The notes under the pieces: generated by a model | Told to the model about the DNA's origin: nothing | Database searches by the model: none | The model's input: the letters and a program-made list of their open reading frames with translations, nothing else | Program-made: the position numbers and the translations under genes | Part shown: one piece after another, positions 47,278 through 55,295 of the stretch | Layout: each line of letters starts with the position of its first letter | How positions within the stretch are numbered: position 1 is the first letter of the stretch | Assembly: GCA_964583095.1 (NCBI GenBank) | Contig: CAZOVB010000024.1 | Location: forward strand, 3,394 to 67,393 | Length of the DNA stretch: 64,000 nt | Source: CAZOVB01 sp964583095 | GTDB taxonomy: Bacteria; Planctomycetota; Phycisphaerae; SM23-33 | Direction of reading: 5' to 3'

Positions 47278-47406
47278 TTAAAAAACCTCGCCACCCAAAT
47301 CCGAAGATCCGAGTGACGAGGGGTGGGGCTTACGGTTCTGCTGCGCAAGCCCCCAACAAGAAAGCAAAAAACACCAGACCCCGAGACGAGCAGGTCAAAG
47401 GGTCTG
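47278..47406 (-). terminator. Stacked hairpins after the 47420-48049 gene
   Basis: CCAGACCC/GGGTCTGG with a T-run (47373-47406) and CCTCGTCAC/GTGGCGAGG followed by TTTTTT (47285-47320), with a third hairpin GGGGCTT/AAGCCCC between them. Confidence 0.7.
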
Positions 47407-47419
47407 GTGCAATTGAGGA

Positions 47420-48049
47420 TCAAGTTTCATGAACAGGCTGATACTCGCTGGGCTCCTTCCCAAACGTCCAAGCGACCGCCGCCTGACATGTTCTGCACTC
47501 GGGCGGAACAGGCAAGAAATATCGCTTGTAATAAGGCTCATCAGATCCATCTGGATTGTGAGGCTCAGGCGTTGAGTTGAATACCTCAACGACGCAGAAC
47601 TCGTTCGCCAGTATGCCCTTGACATGAAACAATCGCCTCCGTAAACGAATGTCTTCCGACTCTTCCTCATCGATGATGTTCACTCGCTCATCTTTGAGGA
47701 ACTTATCATAACCCATAATGCTGATGCCCGCATAACGAACCTCAGCGTTGGGTTCAGCCAGAACCTCGTCCACAGTCAATGACTCAGGACGAACCATGTA
47801 ACGAGGCGGCACACAACGATCTTCATAGTAGTAAATCGTTGAACCGAAGATGGTTACATGCAAGCCGTGCCGACGACCATTCTTGTACTGAGTACAAAAT
47901 GTCCTTGTCGTAACAGCGAACTCAGTCTCGCTGTGTAACTCCCCATCCTCGTTACGGATCTCCTTGCGTTCAGGAGTGAATGGGTATTCACCAGAGTTGA
48001 TGAATTCGATTTTCTTGCGGAGCTTCCGCATCGGCACTGATTCTTGCAT
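47420..48049 (-). CDS. DUF6745-like protein, 209 aa
   Basis: MQESVPMRKLRKKIEFINSG. The E-P-N-A-E-V-R-Y-A...M-G-Y-D-K-F-L-K segment and the C-terminal F-C-V-V-E-V-F-N-S-T-P-E-P...V-P-P-E...A-V-A-W-T-F-G-K match blocks I associate with DUF6745. Such proteins occur beside the small 'RQGD' protein found at 48696-49028. Function unknown. Confidence 0.65.
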   Translation of the reverse strand: MQESVPMRKLRKKIEFINSGEYPFTPERKEIRNEDGELHSETEFAVTTRTFCTQYKNGRRHGLHVTIFGSTIYYYEDRCVPPRYMVRPESLTVDEVLAEPNAEVRYAGISIMGYDKFLKDERVNIIDEEESEDIRLRRRLFHVKGILANEFCVVEVFNSTPEPHNPDGSDEPYYKRYFLPVPPECRTCQAAVAWTFGKEPSEYQPVHET

Positions 48050-48102
48050 GCCTCACCTCTTTCTGTTGAAGGAAAATAAATCAAGCGTAGAAACGCAAAC
48101 GA

Positions 48103-48450
48103 TTACTCGTCAGCGTCTTCGCCAGGCAGAGGAGCCTGCGAGAAGTTCGGCTGATACATGGTTTCGATGGCGTCAGTCTTGATAACTGCGTCACCTTCCA
48201 GCTTGTCTTCGCTCGTAGGAGCATCGCCGCCGCAAGGGCCAGTAACGTCGATCTGAGTCGCGTCGCTCAGAACGATGCAATCGGAGTTGGCGAGAGCGAG
48301 CTTGCCGCGCCAGTGATAACGAGCGCAGCAGACGCAGATCTTCGTGCCGATGTACGGCTGAAGAACTTCAGCGAAATTCGCCGCTTGGAGGATCTGAGGA
48401 ACTTTCTCAGTTGTGACATGACCGTCTTTTTTGGTTGCTGTTTCCGACAT
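48103..48450 (-). CDS. Paralogue B2, 115 aa
   Basis: MSETATKKDGHVTTEKVPQI. Conserved blocks C-C-A-R-Y-H-W-R-G, L-S-D-A-T-Q-I-D-V-T-G, P-T-S-E-D, E-T-M-Y-Q-P as in 46826-47203. The Cys/His pair in C-x-R-Y-H may be functional. P-like promoter TCCGGCAAAC...AATAGG. Confidence 0.8.
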   Translation of the reverse strand: MSETATKKDGHVTTEKVPQILQAANFAEVLQPYIGTKICVCCARYHWRGKLALANSDCIVLSDATQIDVTGPCGGDAPTSEDKLEGDAVIKTDAIETMYQPNFSQAPLPGEDADE

Positions 48451-48570
48451 TTTGTTTACCTCGAATAAGGTGGTTGTTGCTTGCCCCACAGACGCCTGTG
48501 GAATTGACAAGAAACCTATTCGAATAGTAAAGTTTGCCGGAGAAATAATTAAGAAACTTGAAACAAATAA

Positions 48571-48660
48571 ATAAAAACCCCCACTCATACGAGCAGGGGT
48601 TCTTAAACTGCCCATCGGGGCAGCAGAGCGTTCTAATGGTATGCTATTTGCTATTATGCG
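48571..48660 (-). ncRNA. Possible small RNA
   Basis: Between a -10-like CATAAT (48650s) and a terminator (AACCCC/GGGGTT with T-run, 48571-48602) lies CTGCCCCGATGGGCAG, a perfect hairpin (48608-48623). No ORF fits. It resembles the units at 34.5 and 50.1 kb but its promoter is weak. Confidence 0.35.
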
Positions 48661-48695
48661 TACCCCCTAAAGGGCGAACGATAGCAAAAAGCCTA

Positions 48696-49028
48696 TTAGT
48701 CAGCAACGATGCGGTTGTGATCCAGAATCGGATCGTACTCGCGCTGACGAGAAGCCTTCCACCATTGACCCTTTTCGAGGGTAACAGTATCATGCTCATC
48801 ATGTCCAACGCCAACATCTTCCTTGGCGTGAACGAACATCTGTCCATCCTGGTCAACATAAATGTCAACCTTGTCCATGTCGATGTCATCGATGGCGTGA
48901 CTGTGACCAGTCACCTCGCCGTGGTACAGAGTACCGTCCTTCTTCTTCTGTAGCTGCTTGAGGTTCTTGGGAGCCTCGCAGGTTTCGAAGAAGATGTCGC
49001 CTTGTCGCTTTTGAGTTGTTTTACTCAT
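48696..49028 (-). CDS. RQGD-type conserved protein, 110 aa
   Basis: MSKTTQKRQGDIFFETCEAP. The R-Q-G-D...G-E-V-T-G-H-S-H-A-I...H-D-E-H-D-T-V-T-L...Q-R-E-Y-D-P blocks match a widespread small conserved family with several His, often found near DUF6745 proteins. A metal site is plausible. Function unknown. Confidence 0.75.
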   Translation of the reverse strand: MSKTTQKRQGDIFFETCEAPKNLKQLQKKKDGTLYHGEVTGHSHAIDDIDMDKVDIYVDQDGQMFVHAKEDVGVGHDEHDTVTLEKGQWWKASRQREYDPILDHNRIVAD

Positions 49029-49121
49029 GGGTAGCCTTTCCGGGTTAAGGGGGTTAGAAGTAGTTAGGTTTCTTAACTATTTCGACCACTTTACCGGAGA
49101 AACTTCCCACAAACAAGAAAA

Positions 49122-50006
49122 TTAATGCTGAATGTCCAAAACCCTATGCAACCAAGGACGAGTATCCTTCGCCTTTACAGGCTTCGATTCGAAGTCCTTA
49201 CCTACATCCATAGGAACAGATCCCATCTTCTCAATCAGATCCGCACCAGGCATCTCCTTCGGAAGAATGAAAGCCTTGCCGCCAGGGTTGTGACCCATCC
49301 ACTCCTCATCATCCAACCTGTGATCAGACTGACATTCGACGCCCCAAGAACGATGACCAAAGACCGCTTCGCGACCTGTAGGACCATATCGGTTCTTCGT
49401 CGGGATCTCAAACTTGAACAAACTTTTAGAGATCTCGGGAAACTTCGGACTAATGTGACATTCAATGTCAACCAAGTGAGGCAAATCATTGCTGCCCTTA
49501 GTCTTTCCCTCTTTGTTCAGCTGAGAAATCAATACCAAATGAGTACCAGACGCAAGGATAGACTCCCTCAAACGCTCAATCGTGTACTCAACCGGCTTCT
49601 TGCCTACAGCCTTAGCAGCCGAACGAACACATCGAAGCATCTGAATACTGTCAATGAACGCCCATGCAGGAGCTACATCAACGATACCCTTGCAGATCTC
49701 ATCGAGCGTATCTGCTTCAGAGAGATAAATGTGAGGCGAATCAACGCCCGCAAACTTTTCTTCTTTGAAGTTGGACGCAGGAACCTCGCCTTGAAACAAA
49801 ACAGACTTGAGTCCAAATTTGCTCAAACGCTTCATCATCTCGGCAATGGTACGACTCTTACCGACGCCAGGACTACCAGACCAGATCGAAATCCGACCTT
49901 CAGGGGCTCCAGGATCGTCAGCAGGACCATAAACATAGTCCAACTCATCCCATGTCGTCGTGACTCGATGAACAGTTTCAGATTGAATTTGACTTAAATT
50001 CTGCAT
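49122..50006 (-). CDS. RadA/Sms-like (RecA-fold) ATPase, 294 aa, leaderless
   Basis: Start MQNLSQIQSETVHRVTTTWD, 4 nt from the P -10 box. Walker A G-S-P-G-V-G-K-S (residues 44-51), Walker B region W-A-F-I-D-S-I, and K-N-R-Y-G-P-T-G-R-E, the RadA KNRFG motif. RadA acts in recombination, branch migration and DNA repair. The zinc finger and Lon-like C-domain of cellular RadA are absent. Confidence 0.85.
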   Translation of the reverse strand: MQNLSQIQSETVHRVTTTWDELDYVYGPADDPGAPEGRISIWSGSPGVGKSRTIAEMMKRLSKFGLKSVLFQGEVPASNFKEEKFAGVDSPHIYLSEADTLDEICKGIVDVAPAWAFIDSIQMLRCVRSAAKAVGKKPVEYTIERLRESILASGTHLVLISQLNKEGKTKGSNDLPHLVDIECHISPKFPEISKSLFKFEIPTKNRYGPTGREAVFGHRSWGVECQSDHRLDDEEWMGHNPGGKAFILPKEMPGADLIEKMGSVPMDVGKDFESKPVKAKDTRPWLHRVLDIQH

Positions 50007-50044
50007 ACCCAATATAGTAAAACAATTCTGTCGCCGGGGGATCA

Positions 50045-50188
50045 TGAAAAAACCTCCCCCCACGACAATGCAAGGAGAGGCAGGACCAAATCGAATGTCT
50101 TTAAAACCCTCTCCCCAAGATGACCTGAGGAGAGGGAGGTCAGTAAATTGTCGCAGCTTCCCCTTTCGGGAAAACCCAGTTAGCGACA
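50045..50188 (-). ncRNA. Structured small RNA, about 140 nt, with two terminators
   Basis: Starts at a P promoter with TATAAT (50195-50200) and contains TGTCGC...GCGACA closing a stem with CCC-GAAA-GGG. It then has CCCTCTCC/GGAGAGGG followed by TTTT (50102-50137) and CCTC...GGGGGGAGG followed by TTTTTTC (50045-50084). No ORF fits. Lies between the RadA-like gene and 50207-50977. Confidence 0.6.
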
Positions 50189-50194
50189 GAAACA

Positions 50195-50221
50195 TTATAA
50201 CACATCCTATCTGTCGCCGGA
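50195..50221 (-). promoter_or_regulatory. P promoter with TATAAT for the small RNA
   Basis: CCGGCGACAGATAGG...TATAAT with the 21-nt step. It overlaps the last codons of the 50207-50977 gene. Confidence 0.8.
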
Positions 50222-50977
50222 GGTATCAGCAGCATCCGCCGCATCTGACTCAACAACAGCCTTCGCCGCATCAATCGCCTCAGAAGGCTCGTGTGTCGTT
50301 TCTTTATTATCAGCAGACTGAGACTCGGTTTCAGCCTTGGGCTTCCTCTTGCGGCGTCTGGAAGGCTTCAACGGTTTAACGGTCGTCCCATCCATATCCT
50401 GATCCCAAGATGTGTTCAACATGAAGTAAGGAACCTCAACACCATGCTGTTCCTCATACTTGATGTCAATCGTCATCCCAAACTGAGCAAGCTTCAAACC
50501 ATAAGGGTTCTTCTCGTTCTTGCCAGGCTTGGGCAGACGCTGAAGGACAGAGAAGTTCTGAGCAATACGACCGAGACCATCCTTCGGATTCGTCGCTGCA
50601 CGACTCTTCTTATTATAGAAGTCGTCCCAGGCATTGGTTTGAACTGTCTTCCCTGCGTCCTTCTTGACTTTGGGGATTGCCTCCATGATCTCTTGCATCT
50701 TGTCTCTGATGTCAGAGAGCTTGTGCCATTGATCTGTTCCGAGGAGAATGAGGGCTTCGACAGATCCCCAATATGCACCGTTTCGGTTTCCGAGAGGATT
50801 GGGAACTCGTCCTTGAGATTCTGCTTCTTTCTTGATCTTTTCGATTTGATCAGGATTGTGATGATAGCAGCGGGTAGCCTTGCTGTCCTTGTCCTTAATG
50901 TCGTTGTAGTTAATGGGTTTCTTTTTCCCTCGCGGAAGAGAATTTCCCGAGGCCGTGATACTTGTTTTAGACGCCAT
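50207..50977 (-). CDS. Unknown basic protein, 256 aa
   Basis: MASKTSITASGNSLPRGKKK, start from SD AAAGGAG. Basic, with a Lys/Arg-rich C-terminal segment (KPLKPSRRRKRKPKAETESQ) and an acidic Ala/Asp tail. Likely DNA- or RNA-binding. The stop lies in the P promoter of the small RNA. Confidence 0.75.
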   Translation of the reverse strand: MASKTSITASGNSLPRGKKKPINYNDIKDKDSKATRCYHHNPDQIEKIKKEAESQGRVPNPLGNRNGAYWGSVEALILLGTDQWHKLSDIRDKMQEIMEAIPKVKKDAGKTVQTNAWDDFYNKKSRAATNPKDGLGRIAQNFSVLQRLPKPGKNEKNPYGLKLAQFGMTIDIKYEEQHGVEVPYFMLNTSWDQDMDGTTVKPLKPSRRRKRKPKAETESQSADNKETTHEPSEAIDAAKAVVESDAADAADTSGDR

Positions 50978-51115
50978 GCGGTCTCCTTTTGGTGAAATGC
51001 GATCAGCCCCACACTTCACTCGACTCTGAGCGATCAGCATTTTATAGGGTGTTTCCCCATAACGCAGGAGTTTCTTAACTATTTAATCACAACCCCAATT
51101 TGGTGCTACGATTTT

Positions 51116-51358
51116 TCACTTTTGTAGGCGACTATGAGACAAAGCACTATCAAAATCCACATAATTCGAAAAGCAAAACTTACGGCCAGTCAAAGAATAT
51201 GACCAACTCGTCGGGATCCCCCCATCCTTCATTCTGCGATTTGTGAAAGAACAAGAATTTCCACCCACCGAATAAGAATAAGGATAAAGAATTCCAATCG
51301 TTTTAGAAATAGGATCCAGACCACCTATCCTATGAGGAATCTTATGCATCATCTTCAT
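51116..51358 (-). CDS. MKI-array protein 1, 80 aa
   Basis: MKMMHKIPHRIGGLDPISKT; Ser/Tyr-rich middle (YPYSYSVGGNSCS). First clear member of the array. It is preceded by five 13-bp repeats. Function unknown, as for every array member. Confidence 0.7.
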   Translation of the reverse strand: MKMMHKIPHRIGGLDPISKTIGILYPYSYSVGGNSCSFTNRRMKDGGIPTSWSYSLTGRKFCFSNYVDFDSALSHSRLQK

Positions 51359-51420
51359 TCGTTATGTCCATTCGTCATGTCCATTCGTCATGTCCATTCG
51401 TCATGTCCATTCGTCATGTC
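51356..51420 (-). repeat. 13-bp tandem repeat, 5 copies
   Basis: GACATGACGAATG (minus strand) repeated five times; the last unit has ATAAC. It directly precedes MKI-array protein 1 and follows a TAGCACCGAAT element. It contains repeated ATGs. Confidence 0.9.
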
Positions 51421-51439
51421 CATTCGGTGCTAAGATCTT

Positions 51440-51649
51440 TCACTTACCGCAATGAGGACAAACCTGCGGCTTAACAAATCTCGTATACTTCGGCTTGTCC
51501 TTCGGCGTGTTGCAGGGCATCTTCATCAACAGGTATCCCACTGAAGGACGATGCATGCTCGTATGAGTGCCAGTATAATCAGTGTTACGAATACTACCAG
51601 AATGGTTCGGAAATGCCGCCCTACGCAATATCATCTGTCTAATTAGCAT
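51440..51649 (-). CDS. Unknown basic protein, 69 aa
   Basis: MLIRQMILRRAAFPNHSGSI, ending V-C-P-H-C-G-K. Starts right after a TAGCACCGAA element. N-terminus unlike MKI; it may be a distant array member. Confidence 0.6.
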   Translation of the reverse strand: MLIRQMILRRAAFPNHSGSIRNTDYTGTHTSMHRPSVGYLLMKMPCNTPKDKPKYTRFVKPQVCPHCGK

Positions 51650-51656
51650 TTCGGTG

Positions 51657-52073
51657 CTACCTCATCTTCATAAAAGGAAGTTTCAATCTGACATAGACCA
51701 CATTAATAAGATTGGACCGCTCCGCAGGAGTCATACCTGGTGAAACCCATATCTTAAAGCAACGGTCTTCTTGCACCAGACAATAGGTGGACCTACTGTT
51801 ACGGAACATCCAGTGGCCGGAGGTTTTGTCTGCGAACAATGGGAACGCTGGACCATAATAGGAAGGTTTGCCCATTTGGTGCTTCAAGAATTCCATTTGA
51901 TCGGACCAGGTGTTTGTGGCCGGAAGATGTCTGTACCAAAGTTCAGATGATTTCAATCGATAAGATAATTTTGGTCCGTGGGATGGACCCTTCGGGATCT
52001 TCTTCTCAAGCGGCACAAGTCGCCGGAACCTGAGTCTGGACCAATAGCCAAGTTTTACATATCCTTGGATCAT
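51657..52073 (-). CDS. Unknown basic protein, 138 aa
   Basis: MIQGYVKLGYWSRLRFRRLV, many Tyr, Trp and Arg. Its promoter region has CCGGCGACAA but no TATA. Two more CCGG/GGCCACAA elements lie inside the gene. No family. Confidence 0.65.
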   Translation of the reverse strand: MIQGYVKLGYWSRLRFRRLVPLEKKIPKGPSHGPKLSYRLKSSELWYRHLPATNTWSDQMEFLKHQMGKPSYYGPAFPLFADKTSGHWMFRNSRSTYCLVQEDRCFKIWVSPGMTPAERSNLINVVYVRLKLPFMKMR

Positions 52074-52412
52074 CTCTATTCATCTTCATCGGTTTCTTTG
52101 CTTTACCTCGTTGTCGCCGGAGGGAATAGATAAGTTTTCTATTTAGTTTTGGACCAAAGAATTCGGCTCGTGTCCGACGCGGGCACCGAACCGGAGCTTT
52201 CTCTGACCTTTTGAAAACCCTAATTCAGTGCTACGTTTCTGAGTTCAACACCAAACTAACCTGTATCATCCCACATACATCTATATTCAGTGCTACCCCT
52301 ATTTAGTGCTACAGAAGGCTGTTTTAGGATAAATATAATAATTAAAAATCCTGGAGAGTATTAATTCGGTGCTACGTTTCCCCCACATCGCCCCACCATG
52401 CCCCCCATATGC
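52074..52412. other. Gene-free stretch with four TAGCACC-type elements
   Basis: Contains GTAGCACTGAAT or TAGCACCGAAT at about 52207-52217, 52291-52301, 52305-52315 and 52368-52378, and an isolated CCGGCGACAA box near 52116. No ORF over 40 codons in a plausible context. Confidence 0.6.
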
Positions 52413-52655
52413 TCAGCGTGCATTAAACAAACTTGCTAATGAAATGAACCTTGATTTTGAGTTTGTAGATCCGTATGGTCGTTGTGATGATTGTCTCTTG
52501 AGTCCCTCTACATGTGTGCAACTCTTATAGAGTATCCGTCCTTTTGAGACGATAGAGTTTGTTCTGTATCCCAATCCATGTTGTATCTTCTTTTTAGACT
52601 TGACGGTTGTGATGGATGTTACGGATTGGCTGGTTGGTTTATGTAGGATCTTCAT
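52413..52655 (-). CDS. MKI-array protein 2, 80 aa
   Basis: MKILHKPTSQSVTSITTVKS, Lys/Ser-rich. Its ATG overlaps the stop of array protein 3 (TAATG). Confidence 0.75.
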   Translation of the reverse strand: MKILHKPTSQSVTSITTVKSKKKIQHGLGYRTNSIVSKGRILYKSCTHVEGLKRQSSQRPYGSTNSKSRFISLASLFNAR

Positions 52656-52849
52656 TAGTAGCCATATCTGAAGTAAAGGTTTCCTGAGCCTGACATATCG
52701 TCTGTGAAGTTGGTTTGGTTGATTCTTGTACTTTTTGGTGGTACGACGATATCTTTCGAGGACATAAAGGCGTAATGTCTATCATTGACTCTTGAGTAGG
52801 GTTTAAATTCTTGTGGGTCTGTTCTTTTGGGTTTATGGTGTATTTTCAT
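52655..52849 (-). CDS. MKI-array protein 3, 64 aa
   Basis: MKIHHKPKRTDPQEFKPYSR, ending GSGNLYFRYGY. ATGA overlap with protein 4. Confidence 0.75.
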   Translation of the reverse strand: MKIHHKPKRTDPQEFKPYSRVNDRHYAFMSSKDIVVPPKSTRINQTNFTDDMSGSGNLYFRYGY

Positions 52850-53046
52850 AGTGATGATCTGAAGTTTAGGAGTCCTGCGGTTGATTGGTGTCTTCTGACT
52901 CCATACAGGCATGACCAGATGTATCTGTTATAGGTTTTGGATTTACGAGGTAGGTTTTTAACTATCCTTGAGTTTACTGTTGGTGATCCTACGTTTGAGT
53001 TTACAGTGCTGGCGCTTAAGGAATTGGTTTTATGTGAGATCTTCAT
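52846..53046 (-). CDS. MKI-array protein 4, 66 aa
   Basis: MKISHKTNSLSASTVNSNVG. ATGA overlaps on both sides. Confidence 0.8.
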   Translation of the reverse strand: MKISHKTNSLSASTVNSNVGSPTVNSRIVKNLPRKSKTYNRYIWSCLYGVRRHQSTAGLLNFRSSL

Positions 53047-53237
53047 GATTTTGAGTATGGATTTTGGTTGCAGGATTCTGAGTTATATCCTTTTCCTCTT
53101 AGTTGTGTAGATACGGGTCCGTTGGTGGCATATGATCCTCCGTACTTAATAGTTCTTTTGGTGCTACATACTTTATTGTTTACATAGGGGTTATCTACTA
53201 ACTTACTGGATCTTTTGGCTTTGTGTGTGATCTTCAT
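53043..53237 (-). CDS. MKI-array protein 5, 64 aa
   Basis: MKITHKAKRSSKLVDNPYVN. ATGA overlap with protein 4; starts 1 nt after protein 6. Confidence 0.8.
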   Translation of the reverse strand: MKITHKAKRSSKLVDNPYVNNKVCSTKRTIKYGGSYATNGPVSTQLRGKGYNSESCNQNPYSKS

Positions 53238-53238
53238 T

Positions 53239-53436
53239 TTATTTAAATGAGTGGTTATTATTGAGTTTACTTGCGTCTGACTTAGATTTTCCCATATTTG
53301 TACTTGAGTGGCTTCTATTTCTTGCGAGGCTTATTCTGTGTCCTAATGCATTCATTATTGATGCTTGTGTATTTGATCTGTTTGTGTGGGAGAATACGTT
53401 TGATTGTCTGTTGGATGTTTTATGCGAGGTTTTCAT
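53239..53436 (-). CDS. MKI-array protein 6, 65 aa
   Basis: MKTSHKTSNRQSNVFSHTNR, Ser/Asn-rich. Same M-K-x-[S/T]-H-K start as proteins 4 and 5, a local subfamily. Confidence 0.8.
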   Translation of the reverse strand: MKTSHKTSNRQSNVFSHTNRSNTQASIMNALGHRISLARNRSHSSTNMGKSKSDASKLNNNHSFK

Positions 53437-53687
53437 GATATTGGTTTTGGTCTTCTTATATTGGTATCTGAGTTACTCGTGAATGATGTTGTCCATGAGA
53501 GGTTTACTCCATTTATTGTGATTGTATTATATACGCTTGGTGGGTTATTTGTACTGATTGCCCAATCGTTTCCTGCCAATGATTGTTGTCTATTATTGGA
53601 CAATGATTTGGTTTTTGACGTATTGATAGATTTGGTTCTTCCGTTGAGTAGTTTTGATCTGGGATTTGTTTTATGCGAGATTTTCAT
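53433..53687 (-). CDS. MKI-array protein 7, 84 aa
   Basis: MKISHKTNPRSKLLNGRTKS. ATGA overlaps. Subfamily of proteins 4-6. Confidence 0.8.
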   Translation of the reverse strand: MKISHKTNPRSKLLNGRTKSINTSKTKSLSNNRQQSLAGNDWAISTNNPPSVYNTITINGVNLSWTTSFTSNSDTNIRRPKPIS

Positions 53688-53899
53688 TTTACCCTGCTGT
53701 ATCTGTTGCTTGAGTGTTTTAGTTCGTATGTTTCTTTGTTTAGGTATGATCTGACGACTTCGTTCGTATTTCTTCTTGAGAAGTATATTCCATTACAGGT
53801 TGATCGTTGTACGGCTATTCCGAAGGTCATTGAGTGTCTGTCTATGCCTGCGATTGTTAGTTTTGAGTTGGCGTATTGTCCTTTTGTAGTGATTTTCAT
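53684..53899 (-). CDS. MKI-array protein 8, 71 aa
   Basis: MKITTKGQYANSKLTIAGID. Preceded by CCGCGAAAGAAAATAATC, a degenerate promoter-like element. Confidence 0.75.
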   Translation of the reverse strand: MKITTKGQYANSKLTIAGIDRHSMTFGIAVQRSTCNGIYFSRRNTNEVVRSYLNKETYELKHSSNRYSRVK

Positions 53900-53917
53900 G
53901 ATTATTTTCTTTCGCGG

Positions 53918-54165
53918 TTATTTGGTGCTATGACTCCAACCTGTTACATCTCTTACGTCTGATCCGAAGTTGCTGATTGGTTCTTTCTTTGATCTGAAGT
54001 GGCACATTCTTAGTGGTGTGATGAATGTAAATGTACTTTGTATTCTGGATATTTGTGTCATTGACTGGTATGATCCCCTATTGCTGTGTATCCCTGCGAT
54101 TGATCTGATTGCTGAGATTCTTTTGCCTATTTTGGATTTGGGATGATTTTTCTCAGGTTTTTCAT
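53918..54165 (-). pseudogene. MKI-array member 9, frameshifted
   Basis: ATGA-coupled start gives MKNLRKIIPNPK then TAG. The adjacent frame (H-P-K-S-K-I-G-K-R-I-S...) stays open to a TAA after S-H-S-T-K at 53918. A one-base change would restore one ORF of about 80 codons. The end lies in a TAGCACCAAATAA element. Confidence 0.55.
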
Positions 54166-54365
54166 ATTGGGCTACCTCCGCTTTGTGAGAAGCATCCGCA
54201 TCCTTTTCTATTGTTGTCTGTAGTTTTTGAGTATTGTGTTAGGCAGGATATGTTTCTATGCGATTTTATTTGTGATTGAGAGAAGTTAGACGCATATGAC
54301 CAGGAGCATTGGTCTATCCCTGATGTAGACTCTTTGGCTTCATGTATTCTTCTGATGAGTTTCAT
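54162..54365 (-). CDS. MKI-array protein 10, 67 aa
   Basis: MKLIRRIHEAKESTSGIDQC, ends CGCFSQSGGSPI. Overlaps protein 11 by 26 nt. Confidence 0.75.
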   Translation of the reverse strand: MKLIRRIHEAKESTSGIDQCSWSYASNFSQSQIKSHRNISCLTQYSKTTDNNRKGCGCFSQSGGSPI

Positions 54366-54564
54366 AGGTAGGTTTGTATACTTTCTTTAGGGATATGGCG
54401 TATTTATTTGTTATGCTTCTTGTTCTAAGGTTGGTTGTTTCTTTCCGCGATTTTCTTTCTAAATGTGGAGCGGATGATCTGTGGTACGTCAATGCCTTGG
54501 ATATTCTGACTTGTCTCTGGTGTCCTGAGCAAGAGCTTCCGTATGTTGTTCTGACTATTTTCAT
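54340..54564 (-). CDS. MKI-array protein 11, 74 aa
   Basis: MKIVRTTYGSSCSGHQRQVR, basic. ATGA overlap with protein 12. Confidence 0.75.
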   Translation of the reverse strand: MKIVRTTYGSSCSGHQRQVRISKALTYHRSSAPHLERKSRKETTNLRTRSITNKYAISLKKVYKPTYETHQKNT

Positions 54565-54830
54565 CGATGTGGGATCATTAGTGGGGTTCTTATTGGCATT
54601 CTTAGGAAATGACTTATGACGAAGTTGTTATTTGAGAAGGAGTTATTAAGCGATGCTTGTGATCGTATTCTGTTGGTCACGCTTGATCTTCTTTTATGTT
54701 CATTTGTAGTGCTTATTGTTTTACCGTTGTTTATATTGTTTGTTGACGTTCTTATAAGGATGGTATCCCATGTGTGTTTTTGCGAGACCATCCCTGACAT
54801 TGCTCTGGTTGGTTTAAAATTTGTTTTCAT
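54561..54830 (-). CDS. MKI-array protein 12, 89 aa
   Basis: MKTNFKPTRAMSGMVSQKHT, Asn/Thr/Ser-rich. ATGA overlaps. Confidence 0.75.
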   Translation of the reverse strand: MKTNFKPTRAMSGMVSQKHTWDTILIRTSTNNINNGKTISTTNEHKRRSSVTNRIRSQASLNNSFSNNNFVISHFLRMPIRTPLMIPHR

Positions 54831-55102
54831 ACTTGGTTTCTGTTGGTTGCTTCTATGATGGTATCTATAAATACACGTTTTAGTGCGTCTGATCTGCTGT
54901 GTTCGCTTCTCAGGTCTAATAGGTTGTGTCCTATTGTCCCATACGACATCTTTGAGTTATTGACTGAGTGCGAGTGTGTTCTACCTGCTGAATGCTTAAA
55001 CATGAGCATTCTGAGGGTACTGGGGAGACCTGAGAGCGATTGTTTGCTTTCGAGGGTTTCTTTGCGGCTTTCTGGTGAGACTGGTTGTCTGATGGTTTTC
55101 AT
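54827..55102 (-). CDS. MKI-array protein 13, 91 aa
   Basis: MKTIRQPVSPESRKETLESK. One of the longest members. ATGA overlaps. Confidence 0.75.
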   Translation of the reverse strand: MKTIRQPVSPESRKETLESKQSLSGLPSTLRMLMFKHSAGRTHSHSVNNSKMSYGTIGHNLLDLRSEHSRSDALKRVFIDTIIEATNRNQV

Positions 55103-55284
55103 GATCTTGCCAGTGACTGTGGGTGGTGTCTGAAGGTTTCGCTTTGGGCTTCTCCATTTGTTTTCGTTGTGAATCTATTTCTTCTTGATGAGAAGGACCA
55201 TTGGAATCTATTTGAGATGGAGTATTGCTGAGTTCTTTTTCCCCCTGCATATGACTGTTTGTGGGTTATTCTGATGATTTTCAT
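55099..55284 (-). CDS. MKI-array protein 14, 61 aa
   Basis: MKIIRITHKQSYAGGKRTQQ. Preceded by CCGCGGATAAGGAAATACC, a degenerate promoter-like element that overlaps the stop of protein 15. Confidence 0.75.
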   Translation of the reverse strand: MKIIRITHKQSYAGGKRTQQYSISNRFQWSFSSRRNRFTTKTNGEAQSETFRHHPQSLARS

Positions 55285-55295
55285 ATGGTATTTCC

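Noticed and set aside
53918..54165. Amber (TAG) recoding in array member 9
   Set aside because: The frame after TAG stops again within about 30 codons, and the array-like continuation is in another frame, so a frameshift explains it better. Other array genes lack internal TAG codons.
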